A stretch of 17,624 nucleotides of DNA from JBLFWJ01 sp047611425 (GTDB lineage Bacteria; Bacteroidota; Bacteroidia; UBA10329): the NCBI GenBank assembly GCA_047611425.1, contig JBLFWJ010000057.1:1-17624 (forward strand), written 5' to 3'. Position 1 is the stretch's first letter. Each line of letters starts with the position of its first letter. Shown piece by piece: positions 1 through 6,518 of this stretch. The notes under the pieces were generated by a model. The model worked only from the letters and a program-made list of their open reading frames with translations. It was not told where the DNA came from and did not search any database. The position numbers and the translations under genes are program-made.

Positions 1-384
1 ATAAGTGCTATTCAGGATTCGTTGCAAATGATTTCTGATTTAGGTGCCCCCGTGATTGCGGTTACGCCTCAAATGGATGAGTATGTGATGAAGACTGTTC
101 GAAAGACGAAGGCTTCATTTACAATTATTCCAGATGAAGGACATCGAATTATGGATAAATGGAAGGTGACCTTTACGATGGATGCCAAGACACAGAAACG
201 ATATATGCCCTATGGAATTCGCGTTAATGTAAATGCGGGGAATGAGGATAGCACATTACCGGTACCGGCCACCTACATAGTAGGTACCGATGGTAGGATT
301 ACTGGCTCGTATTTCGACCCTAATTACAAGGAACGAATGCCAGTGAAGGATATGCTGACGGTTCTGGAATCAATCCAGAAATAG
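1..384 (+). CDS. Peroxiredoxin-like (AhpC/TSA superfamily) protein, 3' part
   Basis: The frame is open from base 1 (I-S-A-I-Q-D-S-L-Q-M...) and stops with TAG at 382-384, so this is the C-terminal part of a gene that begins outside the window. The visible part matches the thioredoxin-fold peroxiredoxin-like family: an 'ISDLGAPVIAVTPQ' strand-helix, then the cis-proline segment 'LPVPATYIVGTDGRI' and a terminal helix ending 'MLTVLESIQK'. Family members reduce peroxides or act as thiol oxidoreductases in the cytoplasm. The N-terminal cysteine motif that would settle the chemistry is off the left edge, so peroxidase activity is inferred from family only. The TTG at 22 is internal and should not be taken as a start. 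The gene converges on the AGCS symporter gene with 3 bases between the stops. Confidence 0.8.
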   Translation: MSAIQDSLQMISDLGAPVIAVTPQMDEYVMKTVRKTKASFTIIPDEGHRIMDKWKVTFTMDAKTQKRYMPYGIRVNVNAGNEDSTLPVPATYIVGTDGRITGSYFDPNYKERMPVKDMLTVLESIQK

Positions 385-387
385 ACC

Positions 388-1983
388 TCAGTCCTTCTTA
401 TTCTTTATCGCTGCGAGATACTTGGTCAATTCTTCCTTCACGTATGGCGCAAGGATGAACAATCCGATCATGTTCGGAACCATCATGGCAAAGATCATGG
501 CATCGGAGAAATCAAGTACGCTTCCCATTTTTGAAGCAGCTCCAACCACCACGAAAAGACAGAATAGAATCTTGTAGATGATCTCGTTTCGGCTAGACTT
601 TCCAAAAAGGTACGTCCATGATTGAAGACCGTAGTACGACCATGAGATCATGGTTGAAAACGCAAACAACACAACAGCTATCGTTAGAATTATTGAGAAG
701 TGTGGAATGGCACTCTCGAAAATGTGATTCGTTAATCCAACTCCAGACAGGACCGAACCATCAGCGAAAACTGCGTTACCGCCAGCATCTCCATAGGTAA
801 ATGCTCCTTCAATATTGAAGATGACAATTACCAAGGCGGTCATCGTACAGATTACAACTGTGTCGATAAATGGCTCAAGCAATGCAACGATACCTTCGGA
901 AGCTGCATGCTTTGTTTTTACTGCTGAGTGGGCTATTGCAGCGGAACCGATACCTGCCTCATTGGAAAATGCTGCTCTTCTAAAACCTTGAATCAGAACT
1001 CCCAGTGCTCCACCGGCAATTCCTATTCCCGTGAATGCTCCATTAAAAATTGCAGCTATTGCCGCTGGCACATGCTGTGCGTTCATAAAGATGATGATCA
1101 GCGCAGCGCCAACATAGATTACAGCCATGAACGGAACAATCTTCTCTGTGACTTTAGCAATCCTTTGAATTCCCCCCAGGATTACAATACCAACTAAAAT
1201 CGCCAAAACTATTCCGAATAAGGTGCCGCCATAAGCAGATTCGATACCGGCAGAAGAAAGGAATATCTCTGCTGCTTGATTGGCTTGAAACATATTACCT
1301 CCACCGAAGGATCCGCCTACACACATGATTGCAAATAGGATTGCCAAGACCTTTCCTAGGCCAGCCATTTTCTTTTCAGAAAGTCCCTTGGATAGATAAT
1401 ACATCGGGCCTCCATAAACTCTTCCATTCTCATCAATCTCACGGAAACGTACACCAAGTGTACATTCTACAAACTTGGAAGACATACCAAGCAAACCGGC
1501 AAGTATCATCCAGAACGTTGCTCCTGGACCACCGATTGCAATCGCAACGGCAACCCCAGCAATGTTTCCTAATCCAACAGTTGCGGACAACGCTGCAGTC
1601 AAAGCTTGGAAGTGATTTACTTCTCCTTCCGCACCCTCAATTCGAATGGTATCCATCTCATCGCCATCAACGATGTTCAGATCAGATGGCATTTCTTCAA
1701 CATGCTCGTATTTACCTCGAACCGTATTGATGGCAATTTTGAAAAGTCTAATTCCCGGTGCCTTGAAAATGACCGTGAAATAAAGTGCTCCTAAAATCAG
1801 TGGAAACAGAACCCAAAACACTTTAATGTCATCAGTAAAAGGGATCTGATAAAAAATCAAACCAACAAACCAACCTGTTGCTTGGCCGAAGTAGTAATCG
1901 ATCTTCTGATCCAGTCCGCCTTCTTGAGCGAATGTTAGAATTGGTAGAACGAGTGCAGATAGAAATAGAAAAAACCTCTTCAT
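388..1983 (-). CDS. AGCS-family sodium:alanine/glycine symporter
   Basis: A 531-residue polytopic inner-membrane protein of the alanine-or-glycine:cation symporter (AGCS) family, which imports small neutral amino acids with Na+ (or H+). The family signature is clear: 'HFQALTAALSATVGLGNIAG' near residues 124-143, followed by 'GGPGATFWM' and 'GMSSKFVECTLGVRFRE', and later 'RRAAFSNEAGIGSAAIAHSA'. Many hydrophobic segments follow to the C-terminus, which ends in a charged tail (AAIKNKKD). Residues 1-20 look like a cleavable signal peptide (MKRFFLFLSALVLPILTFAQ), ahead of the first transmembrane span. The ATG at 1983-1981 is the only sensible start. Length fits the family. Substrate (alanine, glycine or another amino acid) cannot be read from sequence. 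It is last in the minus-strand block and is separated from its upstream neighbour by 119 bases containing a repeat-like hairpin. Confidence 0.92.
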   Translation of the reverse strand: MKRFFLFLSALVLPILTFAQEGGLDQKIDYYFGQATGWFVGLIFYQIPFTDDIKVFWVLFPLILGALYFTVIFKAPGIRLFKIAINTVRGKYEHVEEMPSDLNIVDGDEMDTIRIEGAEGEVNHFQALTAALSATVGLGNIAGVAVAIAIGGPGATFWMILAGLLGMSSKFVECTLGVRFREIDENGRVYGGPMYYLSKGLSEKKMAGLGKVLAILFAIMCVGGSFGGGNMFQANQAAEIFLSSAGIESAYGGTLFGIVLAILVGIVILGGIQRIAKVTEKIVPFMAVIYVGAALIIIFMNAQHVPAAIAAIFNGAFTGIGIAGGALGVLIQGFRRAAFSNEAGIGSAAIAHSAVKTKHAASEGIVALLEPFIDTVVICTMTALVIVIFNIEGAFTYGDAGGNAVFADGSVLSGVGLTNHIFESAIPHFSIILTIAVVLFAFSTMISWSYYGLQSWTYLFGKSSRNEIIYKILFCLFVVVGAASKMGSVLDFSDAMIFAMMVPNMIGLFILAPYVKEELTKYLAAIKNKKD

Positions 1984-2050
1984 GAAATATGGGTTAGTTG
2001 ATAGGTAACAAAAGTCTAAAAATTGGTGAGACTGTGGACATGCACATTTC

Positions 2051-2101
2051 GGAGCGAATGAATGAGATTCTTCACTTCGCTTTGCTCCGTTCTGAATGAC
2101 G
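2051..2101. repeat. REP-like dispersed repeat with internal hairpin
   Basis: Between the RmlD-like gene and the symporter gene lies a short segment whose second half reads GAGATTCTTCACTTCG followed by CTTTGCTCCG and TTCTGAATGACG. From memory, this phrase (in reverse, 'CGTCATTCTGAACGGAGC...GAAGAATCTC') resembles short intergenic repeats seen many times per genome in various Bacteroidota and other bacteria. It folds internally: GCGAATGAA (2054-2062) pairs with TTCACTTCGC (2071-2080) with one bulged C and an 8-base loop. There is no T-tract on either side, so a simple intrinsic terminator is unlikely. Only one copy is present in this window, so 'dispersed repeat' rests on recall. Confidence 0.5.
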
Positions 2102-2102
2102 G

Positions 2103-3011
2103 TTATTGGGTCATCCCTTTGAGTTGATTCTCCATGATTACTATGCCTTCAGTAAAGGAATGTGGCTCGTATCCCAATTCTTTACGGGCCTTTTCGATTA
2201 TGAATCCAGTGCGTGGTGGCCGTTTTGCTGGTTGTCCCAGTGCATCTGATTTGGTAGGATTGATGAGGGTTTTGTCCAAGCCATAATGATCGGCAACAGT
2301 AGTAATCAAACCTAAAATGCTGTCGGTGTCTTCACCTGAAATATTAAAAACCCCATTTGCTTTTTGCTTTGATGCAAGAATGCATCCTTGGGCCAAATCT
2401 TCCGCCAAAGTGGGACTTCGAAATTGGTCATCAACTACATTGATGTTCTTCCCTTGTTCCAATTCGCCCTTGGCCCAAAGCACGAAATTGCTTCGGCTCA
2501 TATTGTCTACGACCCCATAGACAAGTACCGTTCGGCATATTGCCCATTCCAGTTCGCTGGCCATTACAATCTCTTCGCCTTTCAATTTTGAAAGACCGTA
2601 ATAACTCACTGGGTTCGGAACTGCATCTTCTTCATACGGGCCATCTTTGCCATCAAATATGAAATCTGTGGACAGATGAACAAGATGTGCACCGACAGCC
2701 TCGGCCGCATCAACAATATTCTGAACCGCTGTCACATTGGCCAAATCACAACCTTCTCGGTCGGTTTCGCAAGCATCGACATTTGTCATTGCTGCTCCAT
2801 GAATTATCCTGTCTGGTTTAAATTGAGTGACAATAGCCATGACATTATCATGATCCGTTATGTCCATTGAAGAATACTCGTAGCCTTCGTGATCAATCAA
2901 ACGGTTTTCACCCCGGGCAGTTGCAATCAATTCCACTTCAGGGTCAGCCTTAAGAGCGTAGACCATTTTCTGGCCTAAAAGACCGTTGCTTCCAGTAATC
3001 AGTATTCTCAT
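2103..3011 (-). CDS. RmlD-like dTDP-4-dehydrorhamnose reductase family protein (extended SDR)
   Basis: A 302-residue NAD(P)-dependent sugar-nucleotide reductase of the RmlD substrate-binding family. The Rossmann motif 'GSNGLLG' is at residues 7-13, the conserved 'LSTDFIFDG' at 113-121, and the catalytic Y-x-x-x-K (Y138, K142) in 'SYYGLSKLKGEE'. Family members reduce dTDP-4-dehydro-L-rhamnose to dTDP-L-rhamnose for surface polysaccharides. No rmlA, rmlB or rmlC is nearby, so the true substrate may differ; many stand-alone RmlD-like proteins have unknown substrates. I chose the ATG at 3011-3009 (MRILITGSNG) over the TTG one codon upstream because it gives the usual N-terminus directly before the first beta strand. 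An 81-base gap separates it from the upstream K+ channel gene. Confidence 0.85.
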   Translation of the reverse strand: MRILITGSNGLLGQKMVYALKADPEVELIATARGENRLIDHEGYEYSSMDITDHDNVMAIVTQFKPDRIIHGAAMTNVDACETDREGCDLANVTAVQNIVDAAEAVGAHLVHLSTDFIFDGKDGPYEEDAVPNPVSYYGLSKLKGEEIVMASELEWAICRTVLVYGVVDNMSRSNFVLWAKGELEQGKNINVVDDQFRSPTLAEDLAQGCILASKQKANGVFNISGEDTDSILGLITTVADHYGLDKTLINPTKSDALGQPAKRPPRTGFIIEKARKELGYEPHSFTEGIVIMENQLKGMTQ

Positions 3012-3092
3012 CAATAATTGAAATTGGATGGGTTCATTCCTGACTTATATGCTTAGCGAGGCTTTCATTTCTTCAATTTGAATATGGTCGCC

Positions 3093-4076
3093 TCATACAA
3101 ACAACTTGATATTGGCTTCTAGCTTAGCATCTGCGGATGGATTGAATTCGTAGTTACCTGCGCTCGATTTGAACCCGATAATATTGGCACCAAATCGCTT
3201 ACGAATATCCAAGGAAGAGATGCTTTTACCTAAGAATTCCTTCGGCAAATTGTTTGAATTAATCTCTTCTAAATGAACCTTAGAAGTAGCCTGTCCGGTT
3301 AGGATATCCATAAATTCAACTACATCTGGCTTAACTACAAGTTGCGCCATGTGAGCTCCTCCAACCTTATCAGGCATAATTACATTTGATACTCCGGCAT
3401 GGCGCAATTTAGAGTCTGAGTTCTCTTCGCTTGCTCGGCTAATGATCTTGATCTTGGGGTTCAGGACTCGAGCTGAAAGTGTCACAAACAAATTGTCGGC
3501 ATCATTTGGAAGTGTAGTGATCAAAGCCTTTGCTGTCTTCAAGCCAGCATCAATAAGTGTCTTATCCACGCTAGCATCTCCTTCAAAATAGAGGAACGAT
3601 TCCTCGTCTTTTATTTTAGCAATCATCTCAGGATTCTTCTCCACAACGACCACGGTTTCATTGTGATCAGGTAGGGTTTTTACAGCCTGACGACCGTTTC
3701 TACCATACCCACAAATAATCGTGTGTCCTTCTAGTTTTGAGATGTTTCTGACCACTCTGTACTGATATAGATATTGTTCCAATTCGCCATCGACAACGTA
3801 GCGGGTAATCTGTGAAATAGCATAAGCAAATGTACCAAAACTGGTCAGGATCAATCCGACCGTAAACATCCTTCCGGCACTTGAAAGGGGCTGTACTTCA
3901 CTAAATCCTACGGTTGAAATTGTGATAACGGTCATGTAAACCGCCTCTTCAAAAGAGTATCCTTCTATGAAGGAGTAACCACCAATACCGATTACAAAAA
4001 TGCTGGCAAGTAGTATAAATGGATAATAGATTGTATTGCTTCGTCTACGCGCAGCATTGAATCCTATAAGTCCCAA
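3093..4076 (-). CDS. Two-TM potassium channel with RCK (TrkA-N/TrkA-C) domains
   Basis: A 327-residue inner-membrane channel subunit. Transmembrane helix 1 is about residues 17-38, the pore helix and selectivity filter read 'TISTVGFSE' (filter T55-V56-G57-F58-S59), and transmembrane helix 2 is about 66-91. The cytoplasmic TrkA-N/RCK domain follows with the nucleotide-binding motif G-Y-G-R-N-G (123-128) and an acidic residue at the end of the second strand (VVVVEKNP). A TrkA-C-like domain occupies roughly the last 85 residues. The filter has Phe-Ser-Glu where K+ channels usually have Tyr-Gly-Asp, so ion selectivity is less certain. No in-frame ATG precedes the first helix; TTG at 4076-4074 is the most likely start and overlaps the end of the PspC gene by 13 bases, implying coupled translation. 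RCK ligands (nucleotides, Ca2+) probably gate it, but none can be assigned. Confidence 0.85.
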   Translation of the reverse strand: MGLIGFNAARRRSNTIYYPFILLASIFVIGIGGYSFIEGYSFEEAVYMTVITISTVGFSEVQPLSSAGRMFTVGLILTSFGTFAYAISQITRYVVDGELEQYLYQYRVVRNISKLEGHTIICGYGRNGRQAVKTLPDHNETVVVVEKNPEMIAKIKDEESFLYFEGDASVDKTLIDAGLKTAKALITTLPNDADNLFVTLSARVLNPKIKIISRASEENSDSKLRHAGVSNVIMPDKVGGAHMAQLVVKPDVVEFMDILTGQATSKVHLEEINSNNLPKEFLGKSISSLDIRKRFGANIIGFKSSAGNYEFNPSADAKLEANIKLFV

Positions 4077-4294
4077 ACGCTGGATCTTTTACTACCCCAA
4101 AGCAGCTTTACGTATTCCTTGTGCTCCAAGATGAATGAGAAAACAAAGTAAAGGATGACCGGTGATCCGAACGTGAAAAAGGACACATAAATGAAATACA
4201 TCCGAATGGTAGAACTTCGAAATCCCAGCTTGTCGCCAAGCCAAGCACAGACTCCAAAAATTTGTACTTCAAAAAGTGAGACCAATCTTTCCAT
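4064..4294 (-). CDS. Small PspC-domain membrane protein
   Basis: A 76-residue protein with a PspC-type region ('QIFGVCAWLGDKLGFRSSTIRMYFIYVSFFTFG' is the core, residues about 11-43), followed by a second hydrophobic stretch (about 44-56) and a charged tail. PspC domains are small inner-membrane modules first described in the phage-shock stress response of enterobacteria. In Bacteroidota they occur as stand-alone short proteins without the rest of the psp operon, and their role is not known. The start is the ATG at 4294-4292. It lies 15 bases downstream of the DUF2851 gene and its end overlaps the K+ channel start by 13 bases, so the three are very probably co-transcribed. A membrane-stress or channel-accessory role is only a guess from position. 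Confidence 0.8.
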   Translation of the reverse strand: MERLVSLFEVQIFGVCAWLGDKLGFRSSTIRMYFIYVSFFTFGSPVILYFVFSFILEHKEYVKLLWGSKRSSVWDL

Positions 4295-4309
4295 TGCGTA
4301 ATAGGTGGT

Positions 4310-5569
4310 TTATCCTTGCTTCAAAATGGCTGAACCAATGGCACAATTTACGCAATTTCTTGGCTGGCAATAATGACCATGAAGTTGGATTAAAGCTTGA
4401 GATTTAAAGGCTGTATTGGGTTTGTAGCCCACGTCTTCAAATTTTAATGTAACTGAATTAGATTCAGAATTGAGTTTCTTTAGTACTTCAACCCAGTTCT
4501 CTTTTAGATTAAAATCGCTTCGCTGATCTGCAAGAAAAACAGCAAACGGCACAATTGAATTAATCAGAATTCCTCGCCAAGCCATTTCTCCAAAGTTCTT
4601 TTTTCGAGTCTTGGATTCTTTGCCAAAAACATGATGGGTGTCCCAATAAGTGGAAGCACAAACCTCGTTTCCTTTCAGATGTTCGGATGAATTCTCTACG
4701 AAATTTCCAATTAAAGGAAATCGATTATGGATTGTTGCTGCCAACTGAGCGATTCTAATAGATGGGAAATTGGATGGTCTTAACCGGAGGAATTTCCACC
4801 GTGAAGGATCCATCGAATCGAGGTTGAATTTTGCCTTGAGGAAGTCATATTCAGTCTTCAGCTGAGCCTGATATTCGTCTTTTGGAGAATCGAACATCCC
4901 CGCCTGACCGAACAAAATCGCTTCCAACTGATGCAGGTTTCCAGCATGTTTCGCAAGGACTTTCCATGGAACACTTCGGGCTAAAACCTCGAACGCATCT
5001 GCATTCACTTTTTGGCCGAACCCAACCGCAAGCCTCACCCAAAACACTTGCTCCAAATCACCATTAAGTGTTTCTGACAACTTCTGTATTGCAGCTGAAC
5101 GATGCGACAGCCGTTCAATCATCATTCTTTCCAGCCAATTATCTCGAACGAGTTCCCTCGATTCCATAAAGGCTGATCCACAGGGCAATCCTTTTTTAGC
5201 ATTCACCAATTTCGAATAACGCGAAAGCAGCTGATCTGACACAAAATTCTTTAACTCCAAAGTGGGACAATTCAGATCTAATCGATCATCAAGATTATTC
5301 TCGTAGACCACATGCAAAATCAGCCGTTCGTAATTGGGATCTGTTTCATGTCCATGTAAAATGAAGTCGGATGTTTTGACATGAATCTCGACATTTCCAG
5401 CCCAGATTGTCTCGCCAATTTTCAGCTTCGCCTCTAAAAAGTCAGGGCCAGCATTCGGATTTAGCATTCCTGGGTGCAAGACTTCAATGTCTTGTCCTTC
5501 AGTTGTTCTCAACGTTGGCGTTGAAAACAGCTTGAATTGCCAGATATGGTGCAGAAGTGCTTCTCGCAA
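4310..5569 (-). CDS. DUF2851 family protein
   Basis: A 419-residue protein that I recognise as DUF2851, a family of unknown function widespread in Bacteroidota. The N-terminus is characteristic: 'LLHHIWQFKLF', then 'LHPGMLNPNAGPDFLEAKLK' and 'WAGNVEIHVKTSDF' within the first 90 residues, giving an acidic and His/Lys-containing beta-rich region (G-P-D-F, E-I-H-V-K) that recalls nuclease-like folds, though this is inference. The C-terminus carries three cysteines, C401, C406 and C409, in 'CQPRNCVNCAIG', which look like a metal-binding knuckle. No signal peptide or membrane segment is visible. No in-frame ATG exists at the right place; TTG at 5569-5567 gives the expected family start (M/L-R-E-A-L-L-H-H-I-W). 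A strong hairpin lies 5 bases upstream of this codon. It sits between pyrF and the PspC gene. Confidence 0.85.
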   Translation of the reverse strand: MREALLHHIWQFKLFSTPTLRTTEGQDIEVLHPGMLNPNAGPDFLEAKLKIGETIWAGNVEIHVKTSDFILHGHETDPNYERLILHVVYENNLDDRLDLNCPTLELKNFVSDQLLSRYSKLVNAKKGLPCGSAFMESRELVRDNWLERMMIERLSHRSAAIQKLSETLNGDLEQVFWVRLAVGFGQKVNADAFEVLARSVPWKVLAKHAGNLHQLEAILFGQAGMFDSPKDEYQAQLKTEYDFLKAKFNLDSMDPSRWKFLRLRPSNFPSIRIAQLAATIHNRFPLIGNFVENSSEHLKGNEVCASTYWDTHHVFGKESKTRKKNFGEMAWRGILINSIVPFAVFLADQRSDFNLKENWVEVLKKLNSESNSVTLKFEDVGYKPNTAFKSQALIQLHGHYCQPRNCVNCAIGSAILKQG

Positions 5570-5574
5570 GGTTG

Positions 5575-5606
5575 CTTCGTTGTTGAGCCGAAGGTAACAA
5601 ACGAAG
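5575..5606. other. Hairpin just upstream of the DUF2851 start codon
   Basis: CTTCGTTGTT (5575-5584) is complementary to AACAAACGAAG (5596-5606) with one bulged base and an 11-base loop. On the minus strand this puts a stable stem-loop in the 80-base pyrF-DUF2851 gap, ending 5 bases before the TTG start. No T-tract follows on the minus strand. On the plus strand TTTT follows, so it could terminate antisense transcription instead. Confidence 0.5.
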
Positions 5607-5649
5607 TTTTGAAATTAACCGGAAATCATATCTATGCCGACCAACTCTT

Positions 5650-6471
5650 TTAAAGAAGGTCTGCCTTTTCCAAAAGACCGGCCATCTGTTGCTGCAACTC
5701 TAAAGCTTTTTCTCTAGCTACTTCTGCAAAATCCTCTTCAGAACTGGCGTAGATTATTCCTCTGGAAGAATTAATCAGCAAGCCGCAAGTCGAATTCAAA
5801 CCATATTCGGCAATTGCGTTGAGGTCTCCTCCTTGCGCCCCAACTCCAGGCACCAACAAGAAATGCTCTGGTACGATTGCTCGAACTTTCTGCATTAGTT
5901 CAGGCCTTGTTGCTCCAACTACAAACATCGAGTTGTCTGAATTACCCCAAGTTGAAGCCGTTTCAAGCACCTGCTCAAATACTTCTTTACCGTTATCTAA
6001 GGTCAGCCTTTCCAAATCATCTGCCCCTGGATTCGAAGTGATGCCGAGAATAATGGCCCACTTCCCCTCGTATTTCAAATATGGAGTAACAGCATCATGA
6101 CCCATATATGGCGAAACCGTGATGGAGTCAAAACCCATGTTTTCAAAGAAAGCTTTGGCGTACATATCCGAAGTATTTCCGATGTCTCCACGCTTTGCAT
6201 CTGCGATGCTAAAAACCTCATTTGGAATCACTTCCAATGTTTTTTCCAGACTAGCAATTCCTTTGCTACCAAGGCTTTCGTAAAACGCCAAGTTGGGTTT
6301 ATACGCCACACACAGATCGTGTGTTGCTTCAATTATTCGTTTGTTGAATTCAAAAACAGGGTCATCAAGCTCAAGTAAAAACTTTGGGATCCGGTTAATA
6401 TCAGTGTCGAGTCCGATACATAGAAATGACTGCTTCTTTTGGATCTGCTGAAAAAGTTCTTGCTTGTTCAT
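5650..6471 (-). CDS. pyrF: Orotidine 5'-phosphate decarboxylase
   Basis: A 273-residue TIM-barrel enzyme that converts OMP to UMP, the last step of de novo pyrimidine synthesis, in the cytoplasm. The catalytic tetrad region is intact: 'SIADAKRGDIGNTS' with D91, K93 and D96, preceded by the substrate-binding 'CIGLDTD' (18-24) and 'AYKPNLAFYE' (56-65). The later phosphate-binding loop region is 'VPGVGAQGGD'. The length (about 270 rather than 230) and motif 'DAKRGDIG' place it in the longer OMP decarboxylase type (PyrF type 2). The start is the ATG at 6471-6469, with an AGGTAAGAG tract just upstream that could act as a weak ribosome-binding site. It lies 47 bases downstream of argS and is likely on the same transcript. 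Nothing looks damaged. Confidence 0.95.
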   Translation of the reverse strand: MNKQELFQQIQKKQSFLCIGLDTDINRIPKFLLELDDPVFEFNKRIIEATHDLCVAYKPNLAFYESLGSKGIASLEKTLEVIPNEVFSIADAKRGDIGNTSDMYAKAFFENMGFDSITVSPYMGHDAVTPYLKYEGKWAIILGITSNPGADDLERLTLDNGKEVFEQVLETASTWGNSDNSMFVVGATRPELMQKVRAIVPEHFLLVPGVGAQGGDLNAIAEYGLNSTCGLLINSSRGIIYASSEEDFAEVAREKALELQQQMAGLLEKADLL

Positions 6472-6518
6472 TCTACTCTTACCTTTTTTCTAATCGCTGT
6501 TCATTATTCACCGTGAAA

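Noticed and set aside
1329..1730. Plus-strand open frame (133 codons) inside the symporter gene
   Set aside because: Antisense to highly conserved AGCS motifs; Gln/His/Leu-rich shadow translation.
5646..5656. TCTTT-T-AAAGA palindrome over the pyrF stop
   Set aside because: Short and A/T-only apart from the ends; too weak to count beside the palindromes at 14015 and 17243.
6507..6517. TTCAC-C-GTGAA inverted repeat in the argS-pyrF gap
   Set aside because: Only 5-bp arms in AT-rich DNA, with no second supporting signal; likely chance.
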